A stretch of DNA of 64,000 nt from Limimaricola soesokkakensis (GCF_900172345.1 NZ_FWFY01000006.1:62001-126000), one strand, 5' to 3'; counted from the stretch's first letter, positions 19,052-29,401 are shown. Numbers and translations: made by a program. The notes: generated by a model from the sequence alone, not told the origin.

Positions 19052-20095
19052 TTACATCGCGTCCATGGTGGTGCCGTTGGCGACGGCCTCTTGCGTCGCG
19101 GCAAGCTCGGGATCGGCGACGAGACCGTAGGCCGAGAGCGGGCCGTCAGGGCCGGCGATCTCGTCGGCGACGAAGAACTCGGCGAACTCCTGCAGGCCGG
19201 GGATCACGCCCAGATGCGCCTTCTTGATGTAGAAGTAGAGCGGGCGCGACACCGGGTATTCACCGCTGGCGATGGTCTCGGTCGAGGGCTCGACGCCGGA
19301 CATGGTCGCGACCTGCAGGCTGTCGGTGTTGTTCTCGTAGAAGGACAGGCCGAACACGCCGATGCCCTGCGGATTGGCCTCGATGCGGGCCAGGGTCTCG
19401 GTGTAGTCGCCGTCGATGTCCACGGAGACGCCGTCGGTGCGGGTCTCCATGCAGGCCGCCTCGGCCGCATCCTCGTCGCCGCCGTTGATCTCGAGGATCT
19501 GCTCATAGGCGCCGGTTTCTTCGCAGCCCGCGAGCAGGACCTTCTCCTCGAACACCTCACGGGTGCCGTGCTTGGTGCCCGGGATGAAGGCCAGGATCTC
19601 CTGGTCCGGCAGCTCGGAATTCACGTCGGCCCAGGAGGCGTTCGGGTTGGCGACCATGGCGCCGTCCTGCGGGATCTCGGCGGCCAGCGCCTGATACCAG
19701 TCGGCCGGGGTGAAGGCGAAGGTTTCGCCGTCGATGTCGGAGGCGAAGACGATGCCGTCATAGCCGATCCGCACCTCGATGATCTCGTTTACGCCGTTGG
19801 CGGCGCAGCTCTCGACCTCGCCCTCGCGGATCGCGCGCGACGCATTGGCGATGTCGATGGTGTTCTCGCCCACGCCCTCGCAGAACCGCGCGAGACCGGC
19901 CGAGGAGCCGCCCGATTCCACCACCGGGGTCGGGAAGTCGAAGTTCTCGCCAAAGGCCTCGGCCACGATCGAGGCATAGGGCAGCACGGTCGACGACCCG
20001 GCGATCTGAACGTTGTCGCGGCTCTGGGCCGTGGCGAAGCCGGCGGTGGCGGCGATAAGGGCCGCGCTCGAGGCGGTCAGCTTGACGAGAGACAT
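19052..20095 (-). CDS. pstS: periplasmic phosphate-binding protein PstS
   Basis: This is the substrate-binding protein of the phosphate importer, 347 residues. It has a signal peptide (MSLVKLTASSAALIAATAGFATA, cleavage near AQS), then IAGSSTVLPY and ESGGSSAGLARFCEG, which match the phosphate-contacting loops of this family; GTKHGTREVFEEKV supplies another contact. It is the first gene behind the Pho box and heads pstSCAB-phoU-phoB. A hairpin follows its stop. Confidence 0.95.
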   Translation of the reverse strand: MSLVKLTASSAALIAATAGFATAQSRDNVQIAGSSTVLPYASIVAEAFGENFDFPTPVVESGGSSAGLARFCEGVGENTIDIANASRAIREGEVESCAANGVNEIIEVRIGYDGIVFASDIDGETFAFTPADWYQALAAEIPQDGAMVANPNASWADVNSELPDQEILAFIPGTKHGTREVFEEKVLLAGCEETGAYEQILEINGGDEDAAEAACMETRTDGVSVDIDGDYTETLARIEANPQGIGVFGLSFYENNTDSLQVATMSGVEPSTETIASGEYPVSRPLYFYIKKAHLGVIPGLQEFAEFFVADEIAGPDGPLSAYGLVADPELAATQEAVANGTTMDAM

Positions 20096-20177
20096 GGATC
20101 GCTCCTGTTGTTCATTCCCCCGGAGCCCCTACCGGCGCTCCGTTGCGGCCGACTTAGGCCTTCGGGAACTCGGTTCT

Positions 20178-20206
20178 GTGACAGTTGTGTAAAACTTTCA
20201 TGACAC
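20178..20206 (-). promoter_or_regulatory. Pho box in front of pstS
   Basis: Read on the minus strand, three 7-base repeats occur at exact 11-base spacing: GTGTCAT, GTTTTAC, CTGTCAC, separated by GAAA and ACAA. The first and third match the CTGTCAT repeat of the PhoB consensus closely. The box ends 82 bases before the pstS start and 36 bases after the phoR stop, so PhoB control should act on pstSCAB-phoU-phoB. Confidence 0.85.
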
Positions 20207-20242
20207 CCGGCGATCTAGCTCGGATGACCATGCGGCAAGGGG

Positions 20243-21283
20243 TCAGGACGCCGGAAGGATCACGGAGAAGCTGCTGCCCTGCCCCGGCGCGCTTTCGATC
20301 CTGAGCCTGCCGCGATGACGATTCACGATATGCTTGACGATGGCGAGGCCCAGACCGGTGCCGCCGACCGCGCGCGAACGGTGCGAGTCGACGCGGTAGA
20401 AGCGCTCGGTCAGACGCGGGATATGATGGGGGGCGATGCCCTCGCCCTGGTCGGTGACGCTCAGCCGCACGCCGGCCCCGCGCAGCTCCCGGTGTTGCGC
20501 CGGCGCGCCTAAGGATAGCGTCACGTCGCGATCGGCGCCGCCATACTTGATGGCGTTGCCGACGAGGTTGCTCAGCACCTGTCTGAGCTGTTCCTCGTCG
20601 CCCGGTACGGAGACCGGCGCCTCGGGCAATTCCAGACGGATGCGCACGCGGTCGCGCGCCGCGACCGGCTCCAGAAGCGCCGCCACCTGCGCGACCAGCG
20701 CCGAGAGATCGACGGTTCCGGTGGGACGCTGTCGCTCTTCTTGCTCGACCCGGCCGAGCGACAGCAGGTCGGCCACCAGTTGCGACATGCGCCCGGCCTC
20801 GCGCTCCATGATCGACAAAAATCGCTCGCGCGCCGCCGGGTCGTCGCGCGCGGCCCCCCGCAGCGTCTCGATGAAGCCCGACAGCGCGGTGATCGGCGTG
20901 CGCAGCTCGTGGCTGACATTGGCGACGAAGTCGCGGCGCATCGCCTCGGCCGCTTCGACGGCGGTGATATCCTCGAAGCTCAGCACCGCGCCGCGCCCGT
21001 GCGGCAGCGCCACCGCCCCCGCCGTCACGGTCCAGCTGGTGTCGCGGCTGCCCTCGCGCCCCAGATAGCGCGCCTGCCCCGTCACGCCGTCGCGCAGGCA
21101 GGCCTCGACCGCGTCGAGCACGGCGGGCTGGCGCAGCGCGGTGATGTAGTGCCGACCGACTTGGGCGGCGCCGAAGAGCCGCAGCGCGGGCGGGTTCGCC
21201 GCAGCGATCCGCTCGCTCGGATCGATGAGCAGCACGGGGATCGGCAGGGCGCCTGCAAAAGATTCGAGCAAGGAGGTGTTCAT
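20243..21283 (-). CDS. phoR: phosphate regulon sensor histidine kinase PhoR
   Basis: This histidine kinase pairs with PhoB. From the start used here (MNTSLLESF) it is 346 residues: a PAS-like domain (about 10-110), HisKA with phosphoacceptor His125 (NVSHELRTP), and HATPase with GNAIKYG, DQGEGI and GTGLGLAI. No membrane helix is evident, unlike enterobacterial PhoR; this is the usual short form in Rhodobacteraceae. Starts at 21310, 21355 or 21367 are also open and would add up to 28 residues. It lies upstream of the Pho box. Confidence 0.9.
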   Translation of the reverse strand: MNTSLLESFAGALPIPVLLIDPSERIAAANPPALRLFGAAQVGRHYITALRQPAVLDAVEACLRDGVTGQARYLGREGSRDTSWTVTAGAVALPHGRGAVLSFEDITAVEAAEAMRRDFVANVSHELRTPITALSGFIETLRGAARDDPAARERFLSIMEREAGRMSQLVADLLSLGRVEQEERQRPTGTVDLSALVAQVAALLEPVAARDRVRIRLELPEAPVSVPGDEEQLRQVLSNLVGNAIKYGGADRDVTLSLGAPAQHRELRGAGVRLSVTDQGEGIAPHHIPRLTERFYRVDSHRSRAVGGTGLGLAIVKHIVNRHRGRLRIESAPGQGSSFSVILPAS

Positions 21284-21432
21284 ATCGCGGTCGTAGCGCG
21301 CGATCGCCATTCGGCACAGTCCCAACCTGTACGAAAAGCCAATTTCCCGTTTCATTTCCCGACGCACCGCAGTATGCGGGGCTGCGACACCGCGCCACGG
21401 GGCGCCGCCCTCCCGAATTCCGGAACTGCTCG

Positions 21433-21794
21433 ATGCTCGAAATCACCGCCAGACCAAACGATCAGGATCTTGCGATGCTCCTGATCACCGGCGGCACCGG
21501 CACGCGACCGGTCGGCGGACCCGGAAGCCCGGCCACCCGCTGCGGCTTCGAGGTGCTGGATTCCGAAATCCTCAGGAAGATGTCTCCGCGCATCGTGCTT
21601 TCGGCGCTGAGCGGGCCGGGTTTCGACGCGCTTGAAGTGGCCTGGCGCCTTGTGGAGCTGGGCTATCGCGGCAGCTACCGGATCATCGCCGACGCCCTAC
21701 CCCATCCCGCGATGGTACGAGACGAGATCGCCGCGGCGGTGCCGGAACTCGAGGTGCGACTGAGCTGCGCGCCGCAGCCTGGCGCTGGAAGTAT

Positions 21795-21798
<4 letters not shown>
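21433..21798 (+). CDS. small hypothetical protein, convergent with carbonic anhydrase
   Basis: I do not recognise the 121-residue product. The first third is Gly/Pro-rich ([21 protein letters not shown]); the rest alternates strands and helices ([58 protein letters not shown]), reminiscent of a receiver-like fold without its phosphorylation site. That likeness is weak. Codon bias fits the genome. It is divergent from phoR, and its stop shares the palindrome CTAG with the stop of the carbonic anhydrase gene on the other strand. Confidence 0.55.
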
Positions 21799-22312
<514 letters not shown>

Positions 22313-22316
<4 letters not shown>

Positions 22317-22951
22317 GATCTCTCCTCGAACTCGGCCTGCAGCGACCGGACATGGTCGAGCAGCCAAGGCTGCTGGCTGCGGCGCAGGCGCTCCGCCTCG
22401 ATGATGATCTTGAGCCGCGCCTCGGTCGCGTCAAGGTCGTCATTGACCAGCACGTAGTCGTAGCCGTCCCAATGGCTGATCTCGTCCCAGCTCTTGAGCA
22501 TGCGCCGCTCGATCACCTCGGCGCTGTCCTGTGCCCGGCCGACAAGGCGGCGATGCAGTTCGGCGATCGAGGGCGGCAGGATGAAGATCGACAGCACCTG
22601 ATCGGCCATGTGGCTGTTGGAGATCTGCTGCGCACCCTGCCAGTCGACGTCGAAGAGCACGTCGCGCCCGGCCTCGGTCGCCTCGGCCACCGGGCCGCGC
22701 GGGCTGCCGTAGTAGTTCTCGAAGACCCGCGCGTGCTCGAGCATCTCGCCCTCGGCCACCAGATGCTTGAACCGCTCTTCGGTGACGAAGTGGTAATCGA
22801 CGCCGTCGGTTTCGCCGGGACGCGGCGCGCGGGTCGTGGCCGAGACCGAAAAGCCGAGCGTTGGGTCCCAGTCGCGCAGCCGCCGCGCCAGCGTCGATTT
22901 CCCGGCGCCGGAGGGCGAGGAAAGGATGATGAGTAGGCCGCGCCTTTGCAT
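22313..22951 (-). CDS. gmk: guanylate kinase
   Basis: This encodes GMP kinase, 212 residues, which phosphorylates GMP to GDP with ATP. The P-loop [11 protein letters not shown] lies near the N-terminus. The GMP-binding region [27 protein letters not shown] and [11 protein letters not shown] are intact, as are the VDWQGA and lid segments. Start MQRRGLL was chosen over a longer low-complexity frame. It is coupled to the gamma-carbonic anhydrase gene. Confidence 0.96.
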
Positions 22952-23126
22952 GGTGTCTGCTGCTCCCGTGATGTGCCGCTCCGGTCCGTCGGGACTAGGC
23001 GCATCGCGCCCGCTGGGCAAGAGCGGCCCCGGCCCGCGTTAATCAGTTTACCCGATATTAAGCCGCGAACGGCCCGCCGCGCCGTAAGATCATGGCGGAA
23101 ACAGGGCAAAATCGTGGAGGACTCGG

Positions 23127-23708
23127 ATGGAAATGCGTGACGAGACAGTCCCCGCCGGAGACGACGCGGGGGCACGGTTGGCGCAGCTGGAGCGCTACTG
23201 GCGCAGCCTCGCGCTTCGCGGCCTGCCGCCATCGCGCGACGAGATCGATCCGGACCGCATCGGCGCGGCGCTGCCCGGCGCCTTCGTGCTCGACCGGATC
23301 GCGCCGGGACAGGCCCGGCTGCGGGTGGCTGGACGGGCGCTGTGCGAGATCGTCGGCACCGAGGCACGCGGCCTGCCGCTGTCGCGCCTGTTCCGACGCG
23401 CCGATCACATTCGGCTCGCGGCGCTGCTGGAGCGGTGCTTCGCGGAACTGCACCCCTGCCGGGCGCCGCTGCTAGTCGAAGGCGGGCCCGGCCCGATCGG
23501 CGGGCTGGCGCTGCTGCCCCTGCGGCAGAGGCTCGGCGCCGCGCCGCAGATGATCGGGGCGCTGTTGCATGACCTGCCGCCCGGGCGGCCGCGTCGCTTC
23601 GGCCTTGCCGGGCCGGCGCGGATCGGGGCGCCTCCCGCAAAAGCGCGCGACGCGCGATCGAATCTGCGGCTCGTCGTGTCGAACGAGAATAGCCATTCCG
23701 ACCGCTGA
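23127..23708 (+). CDS. PAS-like domain protein
   Basis: This is a 193-residue soluble protein resembling the small alphaproteobacterial PAS_5 group. It has an N-terminal helix (LERYWRSLALRGLPPSRDEIDP), then a PAS-like core (ALPGAFVLDRIAPGQARLRVAGRALCEIVGTEARGLPLSRLFRRADH), and a Pro/Arg-rich C-terminus. PAS_5 members are stand-alone domains of unknown role. Start MEMRDE follows GGAGGACTCGG. It is divergent from gmk and is followed by a strong terminator. Confidence 0.7.
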   Translation: MEMRDETVPAGDDAGARLAQLERYWRSLALRGLPPSRDEIDPDRIGAALPGAFVLDRIAPGQARLRVAGRALCEIVGTEARGLPLSRLFRRADHIRLAALLERCFAELHPCRAPLLVEGGPGPIGGLALLPLRQRLGAAPQMIGALLHDLPPGRPRRFGLAGPARIGAPPAKARDARSNLRLVVSNENSHSDR

Positions 23709-23730
23709 AACACCACCATTCGACCAATAA

Positions 23731-23756
23731 AAAGGGGAGCCCAAGGCTCCCCTTTT
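23731..23756. terminator. bidirectional terminator between PAS gene and DAHP synthase
   Basis: An 8-bp stem (GGGGAGCC, loop CAA, GGCTCCCC) is followed by TTTT on the plus strand and preceded by AAAAA, so it also has a U run on the minus strand. It sits between two convergent stops and can serve both genes. Confidence 0.88.
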
Positions 23757-23776
23757 CCGAACTCTGGCAGGTGACG

Positions 23777-25147
23777 TCAGACCGCGGCGGCGGTCTGCAT
23801 CCCGGCGCGCCGCGCCGACAGCTCCTCGGCCACGAGGAAGGCCAGCTCCAGCGACTGCGAGGCGTTGAGGCGCGGGTCGCAGGCGGTGTGGTAGCGATCC
23901 GAGAGATCCTCGTCGGTGACGGCGCGGACGCCGCCGGTGCACTCGGTCACGTCGGCGCCGGTCATCTCGAAATGCACGCCGCCGGGGATCGTGCCTTCGG
24001 CGTTGTGCACGCCGAAGAACTCGCGCACCTCGCGCAGCACGCTCTCGAAGGGGCGGGTCTTGTAGCCCGAGGAGGATTTGATCGTGTTGCCATGCATCGG
24101 GTCGCAGGACCAGGTCACCTTGGCGCCCTCTTCCTGCACTGCCTTGATCAGCCGCGGCAGATGCTCGGCCACGTTGCCCGCGCCGAAGCGCGCGATCAGG
24201 GTCAGCCGCCCTTCCTCGTTGCGCGGGTTCAGCTTGGCCATCAGCGCCTTTAGGTGACCGGTGGTCATCGAGGGGCCGCATTTCAGGCCGATCGGGTTCT
24301 GCACGCCGCTAGCGAACTCGACATGCGCGCCGTCGGGCTGGCGGGTGCGGTCGCCGATCCAGATCATGTGGCCCGAGCCCGCGAGCCACTTGCCGGAGGT
24401 GGAGTCGACGCGGGTCAGCGCCTCCTCGTATTCCAGCAGCAGCGCCTCGTGCGAGGTGAAGAACTCCACCGTCTGCAGCGCATGCGCCGCCTCGTCACGG
24501 ATGCCGGCGGCCTCCATGAAGTCGAGCGCGTCGGTGATGCGGTTGGCCATGTCGCGGTACTTCTCGGCCTCGGGCGCGCCGATGAAGCCCAGCGTCCAGG
24601 CGTGGACCTTGTGCACGTCGGCATAGCCGCCGGTCGAAAAGGCACGCAGCAGGTTCAGCGTGCCGGCGGCTTGGGTATAGGCCTGCAGCATCCGCTCGGG
24701 CTCGGGGATCCGGGCCTCGGGGGTGAAGTCGAAGCCGTTGATGATGTCGCCGCGGTAGGAGGGCAGCTCGACGCCGTTCACCGTCTCGGTCGGTGCGGAG
24801 CGCGGCTTGGCGAACTGGCCGGCCATGCGGCCGACCTTCACCACCTCGACCTTGGCGCCGAAGGTCAGCACCACAGCCATCTGCAGCATCACCTTGAAGG
24901 TGTCGCGGATATGGTCGGCGTTGAAGGCCGCGAAGCTCTCGGCGCAATCACCACCCTGCAGCAGGAACGCTTCGCCGCGACCGGCAGCGGCCAGCTTGGC
25001 CTTGAGGCGGCGCGCTTCGCCCGCAAAGACCAGCGGCGGATAGGAGGCAAGACGCGCCTCGACGGCGGAGAGACGCTCCGCGTCGGTATAATCGGGCATC
25101 TGCACCCGCGGCTTGGCGCGCCAATCGGCCTTTTTCCACTCGGTCAT
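23777..25147 (-). CDS. class II 3-deoxy-7-phosphoheptulonate (DAHP) synthase
   Basis: This is the first enzyme of the shikimate pathway, joining phosphoenolpyruvate and erythrose 4-phosphate. The 456-residue length and sequence are of the plant/actinobacterial class II type: [41 protein letters not shown] and [13 protein letters not shown] (metal/PEP region) are all intact. Start [10 protein letters not shown] fits the family; MGAKTMTEW five codons earlier is possible. It is divergent from the GlxA-type regulator, with 220 bases between starts. Confidence 0.95.
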   Translation of the reverse strand: MTEWKKADWRAKPRVQMPDYTDAERLSAVEARLASYPPLVFAGEARRLKAKLAAAGRGEAFLLQGGDCAESFAAFNADHIRDTFKVMLQMAVVLTFGAKVEVVKVGRMAGQFAKPRSAPTETVNGVELPSYRGDIINGFDFTPEARIPEPERMLQAYTQAAGTLNLLRAFSTGGYADVHKVHAWTLGFIGAPEAEKYRDMANRITDALDFMEAAGIRDEAAHALQTVEFFTSHEALLLEYEEALTRVDSTSGKWLAGSGHMIWIGDRTRQPDGAHVEFASGVQNPIGLKCGPSMTTGHLKALMAKLNPRNEEGRLTLIARFGAGNVAEHLPRLIKAVQEEGAKVTWSCDPMHGNTIKSSSGYKTRPFESVLREVREFFGVHNAEGTIPGGVHFEMTGADVTECTGGVRAVTDEDLSDRYHTACDPRLNASQSLELAFLVAEELSARRAGMQTAAAV

Positions 25148-25367
25148 GGTCTTCGCTCCCATGGAGGCTTCGGGGATCTCGGCGGCCTCTATAGCGCGCA
25201 TGACGCGCAGGGCCAACGCGAAATGCCGCTTTGCGGCATGTCCTCGGCCCATCCATGGCCCGGAGCGCGGCGCTCATGCGACCGGACCGCGCCTCTTGAT
25301 GCGGACGCGCAAACCTGTTTCGGTCGAAACGAACGCGGCACGGCGCCGCGGGCTTCGCAGGCGCGCC

Positions 25368-26378
25368 ATGACAGTCGAAATCCAGACAATCCCCCTGCCC
25401 TCCGGCGACCAGATCCGGACCCGGCGCTTCGTCTTCGTGCTGCTGCCGAATTTCACCATGCTCTGTTTTGCCTGTGCGGTGGAAGCGCTCAGGATCGCCA
25501 ACCGGATGGCCGGGCGCGAGATCTACAGCTGGGTTCTGGCCGGCGATGGCGGCGAGACCGCCACCTGCTCCAACGGCACGGTGTTCAAGCTGGACATGGA
25601 TCTCGACGAGCTGACACGTGACGACATGGTCATGGTCTGCGGCGGCATCGACGTGCAGGCGGCCAGCACCAAGCGGATGTTAAACTGGCTGCGGCGCGAG
25701 GCGCGGCGCGGCGCGGTGATGGGCGGGCTGTGCACTGCGGGCTACACGCTGGCAAAGGCCGGGCTGCTCGACGGCAAGCGCGCCACGATCCACTGGGAGA
25801 ACCAGGACAGCTTTGCCGAGGAGTTCGAGGAGGTGACGCTGACCCGGTCGGTCTTCGTGATCGACGGCAACCGCATCACCACCGCGGGCGGCACCGCCTC
25901 GATCGACCTGATGCTCAAGCTGATCGCGGATCATCACGGCGAGGATCTCGCCAACGCGGTGGCGGATCAGCTGATCTATACCGCGATCCGCACCGATCAG
26001 GACACGCAGCGCCTCTCGACGCCGACCCGGATCGGCGTGCGTCATCCCAAGCTCGCCCAGGTGATCCAGGCGATGGAGAAGGCAATCGAGGACCCTGTGA
26101 GCCCCGCGGTCCTCGCGGAACGGGCGGGCATGTCGACGCGACAGCTGGAACGGCTGTTCCGCCGCTACCTGAACCGCAGCCCCAAGCGCTACTACATGGA
26201 GTTACGTCTGAGCCGGGCCCGCAACCTGCTGATGCAGACGGACATGAGCGTGATCAACGTGGCGCTGGCCTGCGGCTTCGCGAGCCCATCGCATTTCTCG
26301 AAATGCTACCGCGCGCATTACCAGACCACCCCTTACCGCGAGCGCGGCAGCCACGGCGCGCGGCCCGCGGTAGGCTGA
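25368..26378 (+). CDS. GlxA-family (DJ-1/PfpI plus AraC HTH) transcription regulator
   Basis: This is a 336-residue regulator with an N-terminal DJ-1/PfpI domain (about 18-195, including the elbow motif GGLCTAGYTLAKAGLLDGKRATIHW) and a C-terminal AraC HTH (about 230-325, ending in FASPSHFSKCYRAHYQTTPYRER). Such proteins control choline, carnitine, glycine-betaine or amino acid breakdown in proteobacteria. The ligand here is unknown. It lies between the DAHP synthase gene and the liv transporter, so regulation of liv is possible but unproven. Confidence 0.9.
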   Translation: MTVEIQTIPLPSGDQIRTRRFVFVLLPNFTMLCFACAVEALRIANRMAGREIYSWVLAGDGGETATCSNGTVFKLDMDLDELTRDDMVMVCGGIDVQAASTKRMLNWLRREARRGAVMGGLCTAGYTLAKAGLLDGKRATIHWENQDSFAEEFEEVTLTRSVFVIDGNRITTAGGTASIDLMLKLIADHHGEDLANAVADQLIYTAIRTDQDTQRLSTPTRIGVRHPKLAQVIQAMEKAIEDPVSPAVLAERAGMSTRQLERLFRRYLNRSPKRYYMELRLSRARNLLMQTDMSVINVALACGFASPSHFSKCYRAHYQTTPYRERGSHGARPAVG

Positions 26379-26564
26379 GCCCCGCCACCGCAAAGCGCAG
26401 GAAACGACGCGGTTTCTCGCGTAGCGGGAGCCGTGCCGTGGCAAGCATATCGCAGCCCGGAACGGCGCGTCCTTGGCGCTACGGCAAGTTCGCGCAACCA
26501 CTTTCTTTTCGCATGAGCGGGGTCTAGCCTGCCTTCATAATAATCAATCGTCAGGGAGACGAAG
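26379..26564 (+). promoter_or_regulatory. upstream region of the liv-type operon
   Basis: This 186-base gap precedes the binding-protein gene. Its last 60 bases are AT-richer (CATAATAATCAATCG) and end in AGGGAGACGAAG before the ATG. A promoter is expected here, but I could not pick a convincing -35/-10 pair. Confidence 0.35.
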
Positions 26565-27761
26565 ATGAAGAAACTGCTGCTGGCTTCCGCCGCGACCGCG
26601 CTCGTCGCGGGCACCGCCATGGCCGAAAGCCACATGGGTCCGGTCAAGATCGGCATCATTCTGGGCTTCACCGGTCCGCTCGAGTCGATCACCCCCGACA
26701 TGGCGGGCGGCGCCGAGCTCGCGATCAACGAAGTCAATGAATCCGGCGCCTTCATGGATGGCACGCAGATCGAGGCGGTGCGCGCCGACAGCACCTGCAT
26801 CGACAGCGCCGCCGCCACCGCCGCGGCCGAGCGTCTCGTCACCAATGACGGGGTTGCCGGCATCATGGGCGCGGACTGCTCCGGCGTCACCGGTGCGATC
26901 CTGCAGAACGTCGCCCGCGCCAACGGCGTGGTGATGATCTCGCCCTCCGCCACCTCGCCCGCGCTCAGCGAGGCCGAGGATGACGGCATGTTCTTCCGCA
27001 CCGCGCCCTCCGACGCGCGTCAGGGCGAGATCATGAGCCAGGTGATCATGGATCGCGGCATCTCCGAAGTCGCGCTGACCTACACCAACAACGACTACGG
27101 CAAGGGTCTCGCCGACAGCTTCCAGAAGGCCTTCGAGGCCGATGGCGGCACCGTGACCATCTCGGCCGCGCATGAAGATGGCAAGGCCGACTACTCGGCC
27201 GAGGTCGCCTCGCTCGCCTCCGCGGGCGGCGAAGTGCTCGTCGTCGCGGGCTACACCGACCAGGGCGGCAAGGGCATCATCCAGGCCTCGCTCGACTCGG
27301 GCGCCTTCGACACCTTCGTGCTGCCCGACGGCATGATCGGCCAGCAGATCGTCGACGATCTGGGCTCGGGCCTCGACGGCTCCTTCGGCCAACTGCCGGG
27401 TTCCGACAGCGAAGGCTCGGCCATCTTCCAGGAGATGGCGACCGAGGCGGGCATCAACCCGACTGGCATCTATACGGGCGAGAGCTACGACGCCGCGGCG
27501 CTGATGATCCTCGCCATGGCCAAAGCCGGTTCGACCTCGGCCGCCGACTACGCGGGCGAGATCATGGACATCGCCAATGCCCCGGGCGAGCAGATCCTGC
27601 CGGGCGAGCTGGCCAAGGCGCTGGAGCTGATCGAAGCTGGCGAGGAGATCGACTATGTCGGCGCCACCGCCGTCGAGCTGATCGAGCCGGGCGAAAGCGC
27701 CGGCACCTTCAAGGAGATCGAGATCAAGGACGGCGCGATCGAAACGGTCGGCTTCCGCTGA
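26565..27761 (+). CDS. livK: branched-chain amino acid ABC transporter, substrate-binding protein
   Basis: This is a periplasmic binding protein of 398 residues, type I fold. The signal peptide is MKKLLLASAATALVAGTAMA with cleavage before ES. The mature start PVKIGIILGFTGPLESI and SADCSGVTGAI-type loops match the LivJ/LivK family (Peripla_BP_6). The ligand could be a branched-chain amino acid, an amide or urea-type compound. It heads the cluster; a hairpin after its stop likely gives it higher expression than the following transporter genes. Confidence 0.9.
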   Translation: MKKLLLASAATALVAGTAMAESHMGPVKIGIILGFTGPLESITPDMAGGAELAINEVNESGAFMDGTQIEAVRADSTCIDSAAATAAAERLVTNDGVAGIMGADCSGVTGAILQNVARANGVVMISPSATSPALSEAEDDGMFFRTAPSDARQGEIMSQVIMDRGISEVALTYTNNDYGKGLADSFQKAFEADGGTVTISAAHEDGKADYSAEVASLASAGGEVLVVAGYTDQGGKGIIQASLDSGAFDTFVLPDGMIGQQIVDDLGSGLDGSFGQLPGSDSEGSAIFQEMATEAGINPTGIYTGESYDAAALMILAMAKAGSTSAADYAGEIMDIANAPGEQILPGELAKALELIEAGEEIDYVGATAVELIEPGESAGTFKEIEIKDGAIETVGFR

Positions 27762-27770
27762 GACACACCG

Positions 27771-27795
27771 CGCCGCGCCCCGGTCGGGCGCGGCG
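27771..27795 (+). terminator. hairpin after the livK-type gene
   Basis: A perfect 10-bp stem (CGCCGCGCCC, loop CGGTC, GGGCGCGGCG) begins 10 bases after the stop. There is no U tract, so partial termination or mRNA protection is more likely than full stop. Confidence 0.6.
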
Positions 27796-27861
27796 CATCC
27801 CGTAACAAGAACATGGCCCAGACCCCTGACAAAAAAGGGAAACCGGGCCGATCGGGGACCA

Positions 27862-28647
27862 ATGATCACCGTCGAGAACCTTCACCGCCACTTTGGCGGT
27901 TTTCATGCTGTTGATGGGGCGAGCCTCAAGATCGAGACCGGCTCGATCACCGGGCTCATAGGCCCCAACGGCGCCGGAAAGACCACGCTGTTCAACGTGA
28001 TAGCGGGCAGACTTCCACCGACATCGGGCCGCGTCACCATGGACGGCGAGGACATCACCGGCCTGCCGCCGCACGCGTTGTTTCACAAGGGGCTTCTGCG
28101 CACCTTCCAGATCGCGCATGAATTCTCTTCGATGACAGTGCGCGAGAACCTGATGATGGTCCCCGAGGGCCAGCATGGCGAAACGCTGTGGAACGCGTGG
28201 TTCGGTCGCGGCAAGATTGCCGCTCAGGAGCGGGAGCTTGCGAAGAAGGCCGATGAGGTCCTTGAATTCCTGACGATTTCGCATCTCGCGGACGAGCGCG
28301 CGGGCAATCTCTCGGGCGGCCAGAAAAAGCTTCTGGAGCTGGGCCGCACGATGATGGTCGATGCCAAGATCGTGTTCCTCGACGAGGTCGGCGCGGGCGT
28401 GAACCGGACGCTTCTGAACACCATCGGCGATGCGATCGTCCGGCTCAACAAGGAGCGCGGCTATACCTTCTGCGTGATCGAGCACGACATGGATTTCATC
28501 GGCCGCCTCTGCGACCCGGTGATCGTCATGGCCGAGGGCAAGGTGCTGGCCCAGGGCTCGGCCGACAGCATCATGAAGAACGAGGCGGTGATCGAGGCCT
28601 ATCTCGGCACCGGTCTCAAGAACAAGACCGTCGGGGAGACGGCATGA
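27862..28647 (+). CDS. livG: branched-chain amino acid ABC transporter ATPase LivG
   Basis: This is an ATP-binding subunit of 261 residues. Walker A GPNGAGKTT, signature LSGGQKKLLELGRTMM and the switch His in VIEHDMDFI are present. The usual DEP after Walker B is replaced by DEV (VFLDEVGAGVN), which is seen in some LivG proteins and leaves the catalytic Glu in place. Start ATG lies 100 bases after livK. It works with the LivF, LivH and LivM proteins encoded next. Confidence 0.92.
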   Translation: MITVENLHRHFGGFHAVDGASLKIETGSITGLIGPNGAGKTTLFNVIAGRLPPTSGRVTMDGEDITGLPPHALFHKGLLRTFQIAHEFSSMTVRENLMMVPEGQHGETLWNAWFGRGKIAAQERELAKKADEVLEFLTISHLADERAGNLSGGQKKLLELGRTMMVDAKIVFLDEVGAGVNRTLLNTIGDAIVRLNKERGYTFCVIEHDMDFIGRLCDPVIVMAEGKVLAQGSADSIMKNEAVIEAYLGTGLKNKTVGETA

Positions 28648-28686
28648 GGGGACGAAATTTGCGTATATACTCAATGGTGACGCGCC

Positions 28687-29400
28687 ATGGCTGAGCCGCA
28701 TCTGATCGGCGAGGCGATGACCGGCGGCTACGGGCGCGGCGCCGACATCCTGCAAGGCTGCACGCTCTCGGTCGACAAGGGCCAGATCGCGGTGATCGTC
28801 GGCCCCAACGGCGCCGGCAAGTCGACCGCGATGAAGGCCGTGTTCGGCATGCTGAACCTGCGTTCGGGCTCGGTGCGCATCGGCGGCGAGGACATCACCC
28901 ATCTGAGCCCGCAGGACCGCGTCGCCAAGGGCATGGCCTTCGTGCCGCAGACCTCGAACATCTTCCCGTCGATGACGGTCGAGGAAAATCTCGAGATGGG
29001 CGCCTTCCTGCGCCGCGACGACATCCGCCCGACCATCGAGCAGGTCTATGACCTGTTCCCGATCCTGCGCGACAAGCGCAGGCAGGCGGCGGGCGAATTG
29101 TCCGGCGGCCAGCGCCAGCAGGTCGCGGTGGGCCGGGCGCTGATGACCCAGCCCTCGGTGCTGATGCTCGACGAGCCGACGGCGGGCGTGTCGCCCATCG
29201 TCATGGACGAGCTGTTCGACCGCATCATCGAGGTCGCCCGGGCAGGCATCACCATCCTGATGGTCGAGCAGAACGCGCGCCAGGCACTGGAGATCGCCGA
29301 CAAGGGCTATGTGCTCGTGCAGGGGTGCAACGCCTATACCGGCACCGGGGCCGAGCTGATGGCCGATGACGAGGTGCGCCGCACCTTCCTGGGGGGCTGA
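28687..29400 (+). CDS. livF: branched-chain amino acid ABC transporter ATPase LivF
   Basis: This is the second ATPase of the importer, 237 residues. Walker A VGPNGAGKST, signature LSGGQRQQVAVGRAL, Walker B VLMLDEPTAG and the switch His region (MVEQNARQAL, with Gln/Asn as typical of LivF) are all present. The N-terminus MAEPHLIGEAMTGGYGRG is slightly longer than in enteric LivF. It begins 39 bases after livG and ends 1 base before the livH ATG. Confidence 0.93.
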   Translation: MAEPHLIGEAMTGGYGRGADILQGCTLSVDKGQIAVIVGPNGAGKSTAMKAVFGMLNLRSGSVRIGGEDITHLSPQDRVAKGMAFVPQTSNIFPSMTVEENLEMGAFLRRDDIRPTIEQVYDLFPILRDKRRQAAGELSGGQRQQVAVGRALMTQPSVLMLDEPTAGVSPIVMDELFDRIIEVARAGITILMVEQNARQALEIADKGYVLVQGCNAYTGTGAELMADDEVRRTFLGG

Positions 29401-29401
29401 C

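Noticed and set aside
17471-20203. 910-residue open frame on the plus strand across pstC and pstS
   Set aside because: Antisense shadow of well-supported genes, with low-complexity Arg/Gly/His composition.
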